A DNA stretch of 64,000 bases from Phoronis australis. Its lineage: Eukaryota; Phoronida; Phoronidae. Below the pieces are notes generated by a model, which was given only the letters and a program-made list of their open reading frames with translations, was not told where the DNA came from and did no database searches. Within the stretch, counting starts at the first letter, position 1. Every line of letters starts with the position of its first letter. The DNA is taken from positions 1 through 64,000 of the forward strand of contig NMRA01000789.1 in assembly GCA_002633005.1 (NCBI GenBank). The letters are read 5' to 3'. The position numbers were made by a program, and so were the translations under genes. Positions 1 to 11,879 of this stretch are shown one piece after another.

Positions 1-2269
1 ACAATAACAACCTACAAACATCCTGTTATTGTGTGACTAAGTACACAACAGTCTGTGGCCTGCATTTCGTTGACAGTGATTTCTCTGACGAATTCCGGCT
101 TACCAAACAACTATCCATACGTTCCATTGCATGTTCACGGCGCCTCTCTGGTATTTCTTGATCAGTGTATTCCGGTTCGAACTGATATAGCCTGTGAAAC
201 CTAACGATCCGACCCGTGAAGTCTTCGTCGGATGAGCTCTTGACTAAGTCGGGATTGGCGCCGGGCGAGTTGCCATGTAGACGTTTATTATTCTGCATTC
301 TGTTTCAAAATGAATTATTCTCATCCTAACCAATCCTTATATATAACTGAAACAAATTCTGTCTCATTAGATACAATATGTAATGCCTTTGCAATGAAAA
401 AACCACTGCTTTACCGGCTTTTGATGCCGGCAATAAAGGCAATTGACCGGGTACCGAGGCCGTGTGAGCGCATGCTAATTCAGTGTTTGCTGACAGAAAG
501 CTGTTGTGAAACAATTACTCGATTTTATAAGCTATGGTCACATGTTAGGGAATCTTTACTTAGAAATACAAATACATTATTCAAATCATTGTTACTGTAC
601 AACCTTTGCCCTGACAGTCTGTGGAAGGGGAACCCGACTTCGCGGCCCCCAACAAGTAAATAGATTTTCAGTTTCGTGGCTAATTCACGTAAATAATTAC
701 GTTCACATTATTTCTTTGGCTCATGATTATAGTATCGTGACTGGAGATTCCACCTCAAGCTGAGTCGTGCCAGTGCCGGCGGCCGCGACAGGCCTGATCA
801 GATGCGAGCCACTGTCCGGGATAACGGAGTCAGTCCGGCCGCGACGGGCCTGATCGGGTTGCGAGCCACTGCCCGGGATAAGCATTTTGTGTATTTAGAA
901 CTCAAAAAATTGCAAGTCTAATCAACACAGATCTAGGTTCTCTTGTCTGTATTTCACGGAAGAATACTTCGAATCTATCTCAGAACAGATCCCAAACTCT
1001 TGCTGCGGACCTTGGTAAATTGGCCTGCCGAACTTTGTAGGCTTTGGTGTATCCAAATACCAATAAATCCGTAACAGCGAAATAAAACAACACGTTTTTA
1101 TAAGAAATCGGTGTATTTTGAAGACTTTTACATAAAGTTTGATGATTTATTGGTGTTAAACGACGAATTCGAGATATAAGTTAACACCAGTAATCCGTGT
1201 TGTGAATGCTGAACAGACTGCGTTTGAAACCAATGACGTCATTGGATAATTTCAACATCTCCGTCAGCCGCCAGGTGTCAGGTAACGCAACCGAACGTGC
1301 CGTTATCTAGTAGAACTACTTGATCTAAATTGATACAAAATAGGTTGTTTTTTGAGTGGCATTCTCCTTTAATGGTGCAATTACGGGCATTAATTTGACT
1401 TGGACACAGCCTTTGACCTACCAGAGGTAACTGCTTGCCTTGAACAAGATGAGTGTGTGCTTGATCTATAAACCTGAGTTTTTTAATCGAAATATTTCTT
1501 TCGAAGATTGCAAAAGCGTAAACAGTGCTATTGACTCGACCTACTTTACTCGGGGAGTCCCTAGGGCAGTTGTGCCCTACGTTTCATTTGGCGGATTTTA
1601 GCAGACGACAGAATAAAAATATCGATGAATCTTCACTGATTTTGTTCGAAAGATCCTAAATACTATGGCATCGTACAGATAAATTGACTTCAAGGTACAT
1701 TTTCAGCTTTCCATGAACATATCGCATCAGTGGCCTTGTCATTTGTCAGGTGATGTGGTTTCTTCGGATTTTCGCTGGCTCCGAAATACTTTTGCTCGAA
1801 CACTTATTTTTTCATCGTCACCTTTGCAAATTCCCACATCATAAACGTAGGATTCTTTGCTGAAAAGCATCGCCTGTTGTCTTTGTCGAAGCGTTTTCGG
1901 GTATTGCAAAAAACACTCATCGATTCTACCAGGAACGTCGTTTAGCGACAGTGTATTTGCCTCTGACTTATTTGTTTGTCGGGTGTCACGTGACTTTTCG
2001 CAAGGAGACGACGGAGCTTGCGATAGGTCAATTCTGGGTTTAAATTAATTGGCAACTTTATGTGTTGGTTTGTTGTGATTTCGCCCAAATATTTATGGAT
2101 AAACAAAATTTCGCGTTCTCTGTTCAGATATAAGGCTATGCCCAGAGTGCATGTGCAGTACACGTCAAAAGTGTTCCCCGTCATGACGGCTGGCCGGAAG
2201 CCTAATTCTTCGTCAGAATAACCTTCCCTCAAGACCAAGGACGATGGGGGAATTAACAGGGAAGTTAGT
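1..2269. other. Left-edge sequence without a recognised gene
   Basis: No exon of a known family was recognised. A 90-codon - strand frame (298 down to 26) has protein-like composition (SSSDEDFTGRIVRFHRLYQF) and could be a terminal exon of a gene to the left, but this is unsupported. A - strand frame at 1942-2238 is likewise unassigned. A two-copy, 56 bp GC-rich tandem repeat starts at 781. Confidence 0.4.
781..886. repeat. Two-copy 56 bp GC-rich tandem repeat
   Basis: GGCCGCGACAGGCCTGATCA begins at 781 and a close second copy, GGCCGCGACGGGCCTGATCG, at 837. Both continue with TGCGAGCCACTG and CCGGGATAA. It is GC-rich in AT-rich surroundings. Confidence 0.8.
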
Positions 2270-3917
2270 AAGGTGGCTACGTATTTCTGTTATTAGAATT
2301 TTGCTGTCATTGTGGTTACTACCAGCTATTTCTGCTGTTATCGGAATTAGCTGTGATGGCGGGAAAACGGTATTTTGTCTGGTTACTTTTGTCCTGTACT
2401 GCGTGTAGATAAGTCAAGGGGTTCGTGGAGTTAGAGTGTTATTATAGATATAATAAAAAATCCTAGTTTTGCCCTTGATACCCATTTCTTTGGTGAACCC
2501 ATTTCTGTTGAATTTTAACAAATTTCTATAAGTAAGCCACTTATAAAAAGAATACGAAAATAACAAAAACGAGAACATGCTAGTTTAATGTAGCTCAGCG
2601 GCACGGTGGTCTGGAGGTAACATTACTGTCAATGCTTGCAGTTCCTCAAAACATTGTCTGATAGTAGCAATATCATACAAGTCATGACTGACAAAATCTA
2701 TTTTGAGTTACTTATCATAAATGGTGTACGAACTATTTTTCCCGTGAGAGCCTTAGTGTCCGAATTAATAGAGGCAAAACTGGCCGTACGAACTATTAGA
2801 GAAGAAAGTCAACGATAACAATGAATCCAACGACGGCCTCAGAGGCGGAGGTTTGGTAATGTGAATTATATTACAAGTAACAAATTATAATCCCGTGTGA
2901 TGGATTTACTTCAAAATATTTTCTTCAAACGGCTTCAGTACCTCCGCTTTCAGCGATGCCCTCTGCCGCACTTTGTTTCCTACTGCTGTGCGTTAGATAA
3001 AACATGTATTCGAAAAAACTTGACCAGAGAAATGTGGCGGTGATTTTGCCAACCCTCCCAATTCGATATAGGTGGGAATTCGTATAAAATTGCCCTCTGA
3101 CTCTGAACTTGACAGCTAATACTCGCAGTTCTACTCATGTCACGTGACTGTAACCATTACTTTAATCTATGGTGTAACCTCTGCAACACCAGAAGCTTGC
3201 AGGCGCACACTTCAGCACTTGTGTTGCTTCGTGAGAATAGTTGCAATCCTTGTGGAGCGCTGCATGGTCACTGGTCGTCTGCGCACTACAGTTGCCTGAA
3301 TCGGCTCTAACAAGACTGCGGGACCGCACGGTACTATTACTCCGTAATGTTGTTTAGTTATTCGTGAAGGTCTAATCTGAGGGCAACTAAACCTTTGTTT
3401 GTGAAAATCCGCTGTTGTGACATTTTTACCACCATTTGGCGACACACGGGAAAATCTTATTGTTGTTTCCACATTTGATGTCGCCAAAAATGGCGATCTG
3501 AAAAACGACTTTTCGAGCTCTATACTTGCGTAGTATAGCAAACCACGTATTCCGATTACCCCAATAGAACTGGCGCTTATTGATTTGTGTTCTTTTAGAA
3601 GAATACAAATTCCCATTTTACCTATCCAAAAAGCATGTACGAACTATTTTTCCTACGCAAATATATGTACGAACTATGTTTTCCTCGGACTCCCACTGCA
3701 CGAACCATTGGAGACAAACGCAACCGTTTCAAGGGCCGTGTACGAACTAGTAGAGAAAACACCGTACATATATAGGCCTATTACGTACATTATAACGTTA
3801 TACGGAAAACGAAGAATATTGTATCAAATTCGTGTGTATTTAACAGTTCGATTTTCTCCTTCCTGTCATCCATCACATCTCGACAGTTCATAAATAATGC
3901 ATATCTTGTACTTTTAG

Positions 3918-4115
3918 TTTTGTGAAGTTACTGATGACTGGGCCCACTACACACAAAAGCGTCTAGAAAACTGGGTTGCCAACAGAGAGCACCACGTGCG
4001 CGTTCTCGGAGAAAAAGTGTACAAAAACCAGCTTCACTTCTTCACCTTCACGCACAACTGCTACAAGAATGGAAATATCGGAGGATGCAAGATGATGGCG
4101 ACATTAAGCCCATGA
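3918..4115 (+). pseudogene. Orphan last exon of a methyltransferase paralogue
   Basis: After a CTTTTAG acceptor, 65 codons and a TGA match the last exon of the methyltransferase at 17.7-27 kb, with the same 198 bp length and an open frame. By eye about 15 of 198 bases differ, so it is clearly older than the second duplicate at 29.7 kb. The intron-like sequence before it (from about 2270) resembles the intron after exon 6 of the main gene, but no exon 6 copy is found upstream. It has no catalytic SAM-binding region and cannot be a working enzyme alone. It is either a decayed fragment or the last exon of a gene whose other exons lie outside the window. Confidence 0.75.
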
Positions 4116-4785
4116 TCATGCAGAACATTATCATTAATTCACGCGTGCCTTTAGGAGTGGTTGCAATGAACTACCTGTAGCGCAGATGTGACCCGAGGAT
4201 CACTCATATTGATAAAATGCCCACAGGCGTGTACTAAAAACTGCTGAAGGACCCCTATTGCGGGTGCCTGGTCTGCTAATTCTTACCCCTTTTTGCGGAG
4301 TAGATTTTTCAGCCTCACTTCAATGCAGCGGGCCTTTTGTGGTGACGAAATGGAAATTTAGGGACCTATTGGTCCCCTTGCGTGTCCTGTACCACTTGGT
4401 GAAAAAGTACCGCTTACCCGCAATTTTTGGTACACGCTTGCGAGCACCTTGTCAATATGAATGACCGCCCCCCCCACCCCGAGGATGAGACAATATTACC
4501 TCTTCCATAATAGATTCTTCATGTTATTTCAGTGTATTAGTAAGTCTTGAGCAATGGAAAATTAGAATGAGTTGGAAACTCGGCCCGTTTCACTACACTG
4601 TGTACTTCATCCATAGATCAGTACAATTCCCGCTGTTGTCCAATGAAGAGGCTTGTTCGTCAGGAAATCTGAACTAAGGTCTTCCTGTGTAGAGTAAAGG
4701 AATTACTGCATTAGCCATGACTTTACGGTCATAAAACACTGGCTAAAATAAGTTGTTATATCGTGCATTGAAACTGGTGATTTTT

Positions 4786-5096
4786 GGAACAGCTATAGGC
4801 CTAATACTAAGAGGTTTAAATCAAAAGCTGTTTCCGTCAAAAGGCGTAAGTTTATTGTCCCTTCAAATATATACCCCGGTATCAATCTCTTCCACTGTAA
4901 AGTATTCCCGTGCCTTTTTGTTCGGCATCCTGACAGCAGGACATTTACAAACCACGGCTCAATGGTTTACTAAAATCCTTCATCAATTGGTACGGAAGAA
5001 CCAAAACTAACGCATCTATTTTGGAAAATTTGCATCGTATTTTTTCAATTAAAATGAACCTAACTTATCTTTTTAAGAGGAGTACAATTCACCCAA
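4786..5096. other. Local inversion within segmental duplicate A
   Basis: Between TGATTTTTGGAAC and AATTGTTCTAAT, copy A is the reverse complement of the matching interval in copies B and C. GAGGAGTACAATTCACCC sits at the right end here, while its reverse complement sits at the left end at 27555 and 31513. The flanks on both sides remain in the original orientation. Confidence 0.75.
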
Positions 5097-5176
5097 TTGT
5101 TCTAATATTGTTCCTTGCTCAGAGTAGAAGTGATTTCTAGGGTTGAAAAAACTTATACCGGAATTTACGTAGATAA

Positions 5177-5324
5177 GCCCATGGGCGTGTATTCGGAAAA
5201 TTGACGCTGAGTGGGCTTTTAAGAGGAAAATTGCCAAATAAACGTCCCCTGTCTGGACACTCGACACCACAAGTTGTAACACCAAATAATTTGGCATAAT
5301 TTTCCGAATAAACGCCCATGGGCG
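5177..5324. repeat. Fold-back repeat in copy A
   Basis: Arms at 5177-5202 and 5298-5324 are inverted copies containing GCCCATGGGCG and ATTCGGAAAATT. They enclose about 95 bases. The equivalent place in the paralogous copy holds a different fold-back element. Confidence 0.75.
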
Positions 5325-6414
5325 TTTCAACGTTATTGCATCAGACCAGGTTACTAAGTTGTTTATCACAGCGGGTTAGTTTCAGTCGCCAACGCAGTAT
5401 GGCCGTCAGGGGAATTTGTGTATGATTTATTGTAACCAACATCAGCAGGATACTTTGTACATGCAACTCTTTAGTATTCTCATCTCATAGCACAAAATTT
5501 TTATTACTGGTGTTAACAAGGATAATATCCTATATCTTTCATTACACGGACGCTTTGCTATTTCGCGAATACATATCACTGGTGAACCCGACATGCTTAC
5601 TTGTTTGTTGTGTCATGTCAACAATTTCGGTCGCTAAGCATTTATAAAAATACTAGAAAATATTCCATGCAAAACTGCAGAACGTGTCCACGAATGCCCT
5701 ATCACCACGTCGCTGCTATCGCCGGAAAATGAGCTGAGGATGACACGCTTCAATGCTGAATACGTCCAGCATGAGATCACGTCATTACTGTAATCCTCAC
5801 TGATTTGCCAAAATGCAATAAGGTCTAGCGACATTAAAGTGCAATCGTAGAACTAAACAAAAATCGAGTAAGCATCGTGTCTTGCAGTCCACCGAGTACA
5901 GCACACATCAACAACTGGCTTTTCTCTGTTTTATGTACTTCATTCAGAAGATGTTCTCACTTTGGAGTACTCATAAAAGTAAACAATAATTTTCACTTTG
6001 TCCAAAGCGCTTCTGATTTCCTGTATCAGCTGTGAACAGGCTATCACTATATTTAGGTAATGCCAGCAATAATGTGTGCATAGGGCAAAAATAGAGCGTT
6101 CGCTTATTGGATTGCCTGGACGCCAACGAACCTATCAAAGGTACCCATAATGCATCCTGCTACACGGTGTTTGCCCGTCATCCGCGCAACACCGCAAAAA
6201 CAGATTTCTAGCAACTCCTTTTCAATGTTATGGGCATGAACAAGGGCATGAATTCTTCATTGTTGGACGTAACCTCGTCAGCCATAGCATAATAGAATCA
6301 CTTAGCATCTTTCACTCCCTTTACAATATCGGCCTCGTGTAATTCTCCCGGGAAATTGTGAAAAACGAGGTTGTAGCATGTTCAATCATCGAGGAAAGAA
6401 TAGAGACGCATACT

Positions 6415-9400
6415 AGTCCGGTCCCTTAGCAGCCAAAAACCCCAAAACATTTACACCCCGGATTAAAGCACCAAATTTGGTACACAGATACTTTGGGACA
6501 CGCTGAATCTCATGGGGGTCGGTTGCCCGAAATTTGAGGTCAAGGTCAAGGTCAAATCAAGGTCAAAGGTCATGTGGGTAATTTTTTTGAAATGGCTTCA
6601 GACGAAATATCTGTTTCATTACTGTTTCAGGTGATAAGCAGGAGGCTTTATTTTTGGTTAAAATTATTGTTAATAACTTGTACAAATAAGTTAAAAGTAA
6701 AAAAGTAATTTTCCAGACACTTAAGATGGTAATTATCCTAATTAATAGAGCATATATATTTTCAATGAAAAATAAGTCTATTTGTTTTCTCTGGCTGAGA
6801 AAAACTGTCAAACTAGTATGAATATGCATTAAATCAACTCTAAAATGTTTTACCTTTAACAGAAATTCATTTTTAAATGTTTTTGTTACAATATTTATGG
6901 TTAATTATGTAACAAATCGTCTCCGTAATTAAAGGAAATCGGACATCTTGCTAAATTTTCAAATAACAATTGCTGAAACTTTTATTATCATTTTTAATTT
7001 GATCATAGCTGAAGGTAACTTTGTTAATTAATGTGTTTACATTTTAGTTTGAACTTGATTGTCATATAAACTAAACCAATTAAAGTAATTTAGGTCATTT
7101 ATGGTTTCCAGTAGAATGAAATAAAAAAGTCAGGTTTTACTTGGTGTATCACAATAAGGTGAAGCCCTTGTTGCACTATACTTTAAAACAGGTCCAGGCA
7201 TAATGATTGTCTTGAGGAACATGTCCTATAAACCAATGTCTGTTTTTAAGGTTTGTGTCCATCCAGTTAGTTGTGTTGACAAATTATGTAACAAGTGAAG
7301 CTGACCCTTGCTCATCCAGACAACAGTACCCAAACAGGTGACCTCATGTCTGAGACTCGCATGATGTTGACCTCCAGTTCATTGCTCTTGTACTATTATA
7401 TTTTGATTGAGGTTTACTAATTTAGGTATGTACTTTTTTGAGTAACTATGTATATAAAAATATCCTAAATTGATTTAACTTATTGGAGATAATCATATCG
7501 CGTTTGGTGGTGATAGACCGACCCAAAAAACCTCGCCTCATTTTCGAATAGGTGGAAATTCCTGAGAAAACCACAAACCTTTGAGTAAAATGCGATTTCA
7601 CGCCTATACACATTTTCTGATGGCGTTAAGTTCCATTGCCAGACGTAATTTTCATGTTTATTGCCCCTACAGCCCTAATGGGTAATAGACTATTGAAATC
7701 GCTGATAAAAGCGTGTCAAGTTTATAGTCCCTGTAACCCCTGAGATTCTATCACGAATATTTCGCATTATGACTTTTGGTGGACTTAGCACATCTGAAGA
7801 CAAGAGCAGGGATTTCCTGTTTAAATCAGTACAGTAGCTATTCTCATAAATACAATGGAAGTTGTTTAATAAGGCATAATTTTTCCAACAGCCCTATTCC
7901 GATAAATAATATCTACAAAAATTACGCTTTAATTTCGCAGTAGATTCTTCACAAGGCCAAGTTGTTTGAGCAATGCCCTACTCCAGAGTCACCACTAGTA
8001 ATTGCCCGACAACCGATTGTTCTAAAACTTTATTGAAAGCAGTTGAGATAATGTACATTTTCTGAATAACAAGCCATAGGCACAATTAATAGAAATGTTT
8101 CGAAGACGGCTGGTTACCTGAGCTGAAACGATACATCAGCTCTCGTTAAATTACTATGACGTATTCATACTGCCTGCTTCAGGCCACATGCCTCAGTGGC
8201 TACAGTTGGTAGAGCTGATTCCTTTCTTCAAGCTTCGCACTTGACTCGAAAATGACATGCACATCTCTGGCAAAGTTTCAGGAAGAACCCTTTCTTATTT
8301 TGGGAAATGAAGGTGCAGTTTTCGACCAACATCTTTCTCCGGCTGGAAAAGTGATAACCAAACAAGAAGTCCAAAATTTGATTTCTGAAATGTGATTTTA
8401 CTGATCTTGATGTTCGTCCTTGCTCATAGTGAAGGCAACTTGCCACTGGGCATTGATGTCCTTGAATTTCTTGTGCTCTATTTCCTTGCTCTTGACCTTC
8501 AAAATTATGCAAGATGGATCCCTTTCCACATCCAAGACATGACAGCTCTATCAGCTAACGTATGACAACATCTGAAGAAACACTGGGTGTTTTCAAAGAC
8601 ACAGTAAAGATTCTGTGCTATTGCAATTGACCAAACAGATCAACAAAATAATGCCTTAGTTAAAGACAGTGATGGGGCTAGTGGATTAACTGAAAATCCA
8701 AACGCTTTGACAGGGTAGTGTTTGGGAGCGAGCTAGCCTAGTTGGTGACTGAGTTTGATTGTCAATACCGTTTTGAAGACAATAGTGAGGAGACACGCCA
8801 CCACAAAGACAAGACATCCTTCCAGAACAGCTTTAAAAGACATGTGAACAGTTTGTGTGGTGTAATTTCAGCCAAGAGAAACCCTTTCTTTGTCCATGGT
8901 GATAAACTTATGACGATAGATACGCTACAAGTCTTCAGATTATCGAAGTGACTGGAAAACAGCAATATGACAACTATAAGCAAACAGTCCTAATCGTAAA
9001 GTCACAACCAAAAAGACTCCTATAAAGAAAAAACACGTTTGCTGTTTTCAAAAAAGCTAGCGGGAAGGTAAAAAGAGCAACTCAGTAACGCATGGATGAC
9101 ATCAAGAAAGACTGCAGCTTAATCAGCTTTTCGTAGCTTGTCAATTTCTAGAAGCTAACCTGGATGATTTTCTTATGCATGAGAATCATTCTTGGCCACC
9201 ATCCCTGAACCAAAACGGTAGTCTCTGTTTACCTTCACAGAAGTCACAATTACTTAACATGTTGGAATTTCCCCATCCAGACGTTCCTGAATCCGTCGAT
9301 GTCAAAGTTTTTGATCGACCAACTATTGCGCACAGCTTTTCTACAAACGAATCAGTGACATTCGGACAGTTCGGTGGGCACATTCTAAACTTCACAACTG

Positions 9401-11135
9401 TAGTAGAGTTGACATTGTGTTTGCAGATGCTTACACCGAAGGCTGCTTGAAGGCCACCGCAAAAACTGATAGAGGTTCGGGTGACCTTGCCAAAGTTTCA
9501 CCCCAAATGCGACTGTCTGAACTTCCAGATTTTCTTGCAAATTTCGAAGAATAGAGACGGAGGAATTGTTTGACAATCGCCTGTTCTACAGAACAAGATA
9601 TATATGTTACCTACGGCCAGTCTGTTCTTTCTTCTGGTTTTGACATACCGCCGTGCGATCATGAGGAGTCGGACACCCCTATGGGCTTGTACATTGCAGA
9701 CGTTTCATCACAGGTAATCAGAGAATACTGGTTACTACAGTGGATACTGATGTTGTGGTCGTTCTTATTGGTGTTTTGATCACTTTATGGCTTTGCAGCC
9801 AGCAATTCTAGTACGGGTAGTGGTTAAAGCTGGAAAGAACGCGCGGGAGCTCGTTGCCAGTAGCGTGTTTGACCAGCTTGGGTACGATTTGTGTGTAGCT
9901 CTACCAGTTTCATGCCTTAACAGGGTCGGACACAACATCCCAGTTCTATGGAGAAGGAAAGAAAACAGCATGGAAGACATGGAAAGCTAACCCTGATGCT
10001 ACTCAGGCATTCTCATGCCGGCAATTTTAATTCCTTTCAGCAACTCACCATCGACAGTCAGGAGTTCAAAACAAATGACATTTACATGTCTCGTTTATCA
10101 TCGAAAAGCCAAAATTAGCCAAGTCAATACTTTACAAAAGGAGCTTTCCCCCAAAAGTTCAGATCATGCCAAATTTATCGCTTACCCAATCTCCACTCGG
10201 ATAAAGAATGTTAACAAATGCTTGTATCAAGCTGGCAGAGGGTCCAGAGGGGTTTGGATGGCAGAGAGACACAGACCAACAATGGACAATGAGGCTGGAC
10301 AGACATGCCTGAAGTCTCCAAAGCTGGTCAGCAGCTCATTAACTGTGGTTGCAAGAGCTTGCAACTACGCGGCAAGTGATGTGGATGTAATTTCTTAGCA
10401 TGCACAACGCTTAGCAAATGCCAGGGAACATGTCAGTGACATAGTTTGTTTTGGCGCAAAGGAAGAGATGATAGTGTTAATTAAATTATGTGAGCTACAG
10501 TGACAATTTGACATTAATCCGTTTTATTGTGTTGATATTAAAAGTAGTTGACAATCGTTTTATATTATGTAAACAGGAGCTAGAACAAGCATATCAACGT
10601 CATTTATCGAAGCTGGCCTCCGAGTTTTTGGTAGTCTGTTAAGTGCTATGCATACATTGGTCTCTTTATCATAACATCAACCAAATTTTCATAATAATTG
10701 TACAAATTAATGATAAATCTAGTTCATTTTTGGTAAGAGAACCTATTTGTTTTTGTATTATTAGTCTTGCACCAGATCAAAATACTGATGCTTTTGTAAA
10801 AATTGTAGTTGGTTAGTTAACTTTTGGCCGCCATATTGGATTTATGCAAATGAGGGGTTTTCATATTATAAGGAAAATATATTGCAATGCCATTTTGATA
10901 GAATTCTAGTTAAGAAAGTACCATTACATAGCCTTAAAATGTGTGATCACCTCTTTAAGCAACCAAAGAAGTGTTACTTGGCGGCCATTTTGTTTTTTCA
11001 AGATTTGACCTTGACCTTGACCTCAAAATTTGGGCAACCGACCCCCATGAGATTCAGCATGTCAAAAAGTACCAGTGTGCCAAATTTGGTGCTTTAATCC
11101 GAGGTGTAAACGTTTTCGGGTTAAGGGCCTGGACT
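6415..11135 (+). mobile_element. 4.7 kb DNA transposon with long TIRs and decayed ORF
   Basis: Inverted ends of about 150 bp (6415-6570 and 10985-11135) share GGATTAAAGCACCAAATTTG, CTGAATCTCATGGGGGTCGG and repeated AAGGTCAAGGTCA. The 5-base ATACT flanks both ends (6410-6414 and 11136-11140) and is a target-site duplication. Inside, + strand fragments between about 8740 and 10010 recall a widespread animal transposon-linked protein: RNPFF...HGDKLMTIDT, PPCDHEESDTPMGLYIADV, then TVDTDVVV and DTTSQFYGEGKKTAWKTW in shifted frames with stops. The superfamily is not assigned. The element is dead as read. Confidence 0.75.
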
Positions 11136-11879
11136 ATACTTGCTGATAATAGTAACCACGTCTGCACGCCGCCTCGTTTGCGGTATCACCGGTAGCGTTG
11201 ATTTTACAATATTAATATTTGGGATAGGGGCCTCTAAATAAAACGAGCTTTATTCTTGTCATCTTTTGGTATCCTTTTCGATTTGCCCATTCACATTTTC
11301 ACTGGCCTAGGTCTACACGTACAAGAGCCATGCAATTTCACTTGAGAAAGACTCTTTTAGAAGGCGACAATATGCATGGGCGGCGTCACAATAGGGGGCT
11401 GGGGGGGGGGGCTATAGACCCTCACTTATTTCAGTGATGCGCTGCCCATGATATGTACCATCACAATGTGACAGCATTTTCTGTCATACTCTACAAATAC
11501 AGTCATCTCTGGGCTACAATATGGGCCGCGTTCGACAATGTATGATGTGAACATATTGTTGCCCAGGCGACAATGTGCGTCGATACGACACATACTGAAG
11601 TACTCGGTACATATTGTCACTCACAATAGTGTCGAGTGCAACAACCCTGCCAACGCACTTCCACAACGCCTATGCTGGTCGCCAACAAGGTTGCACTTTC
11701 ACTCCCTCGCCTGTGAATTATTGGTGGGCGGGGGACAAGCCCCTTTCATATCCTATGTCCCTGCTTAGTGGGGGAGGTGTGGCACTACCACCAACTGCCT
11801 CTGTGGGACTGTTCCCTCGCATACTACGCCCATGGTTATATTTCGATGTTTTGACATAAAATGTTGGCTCAGCCCTTGT

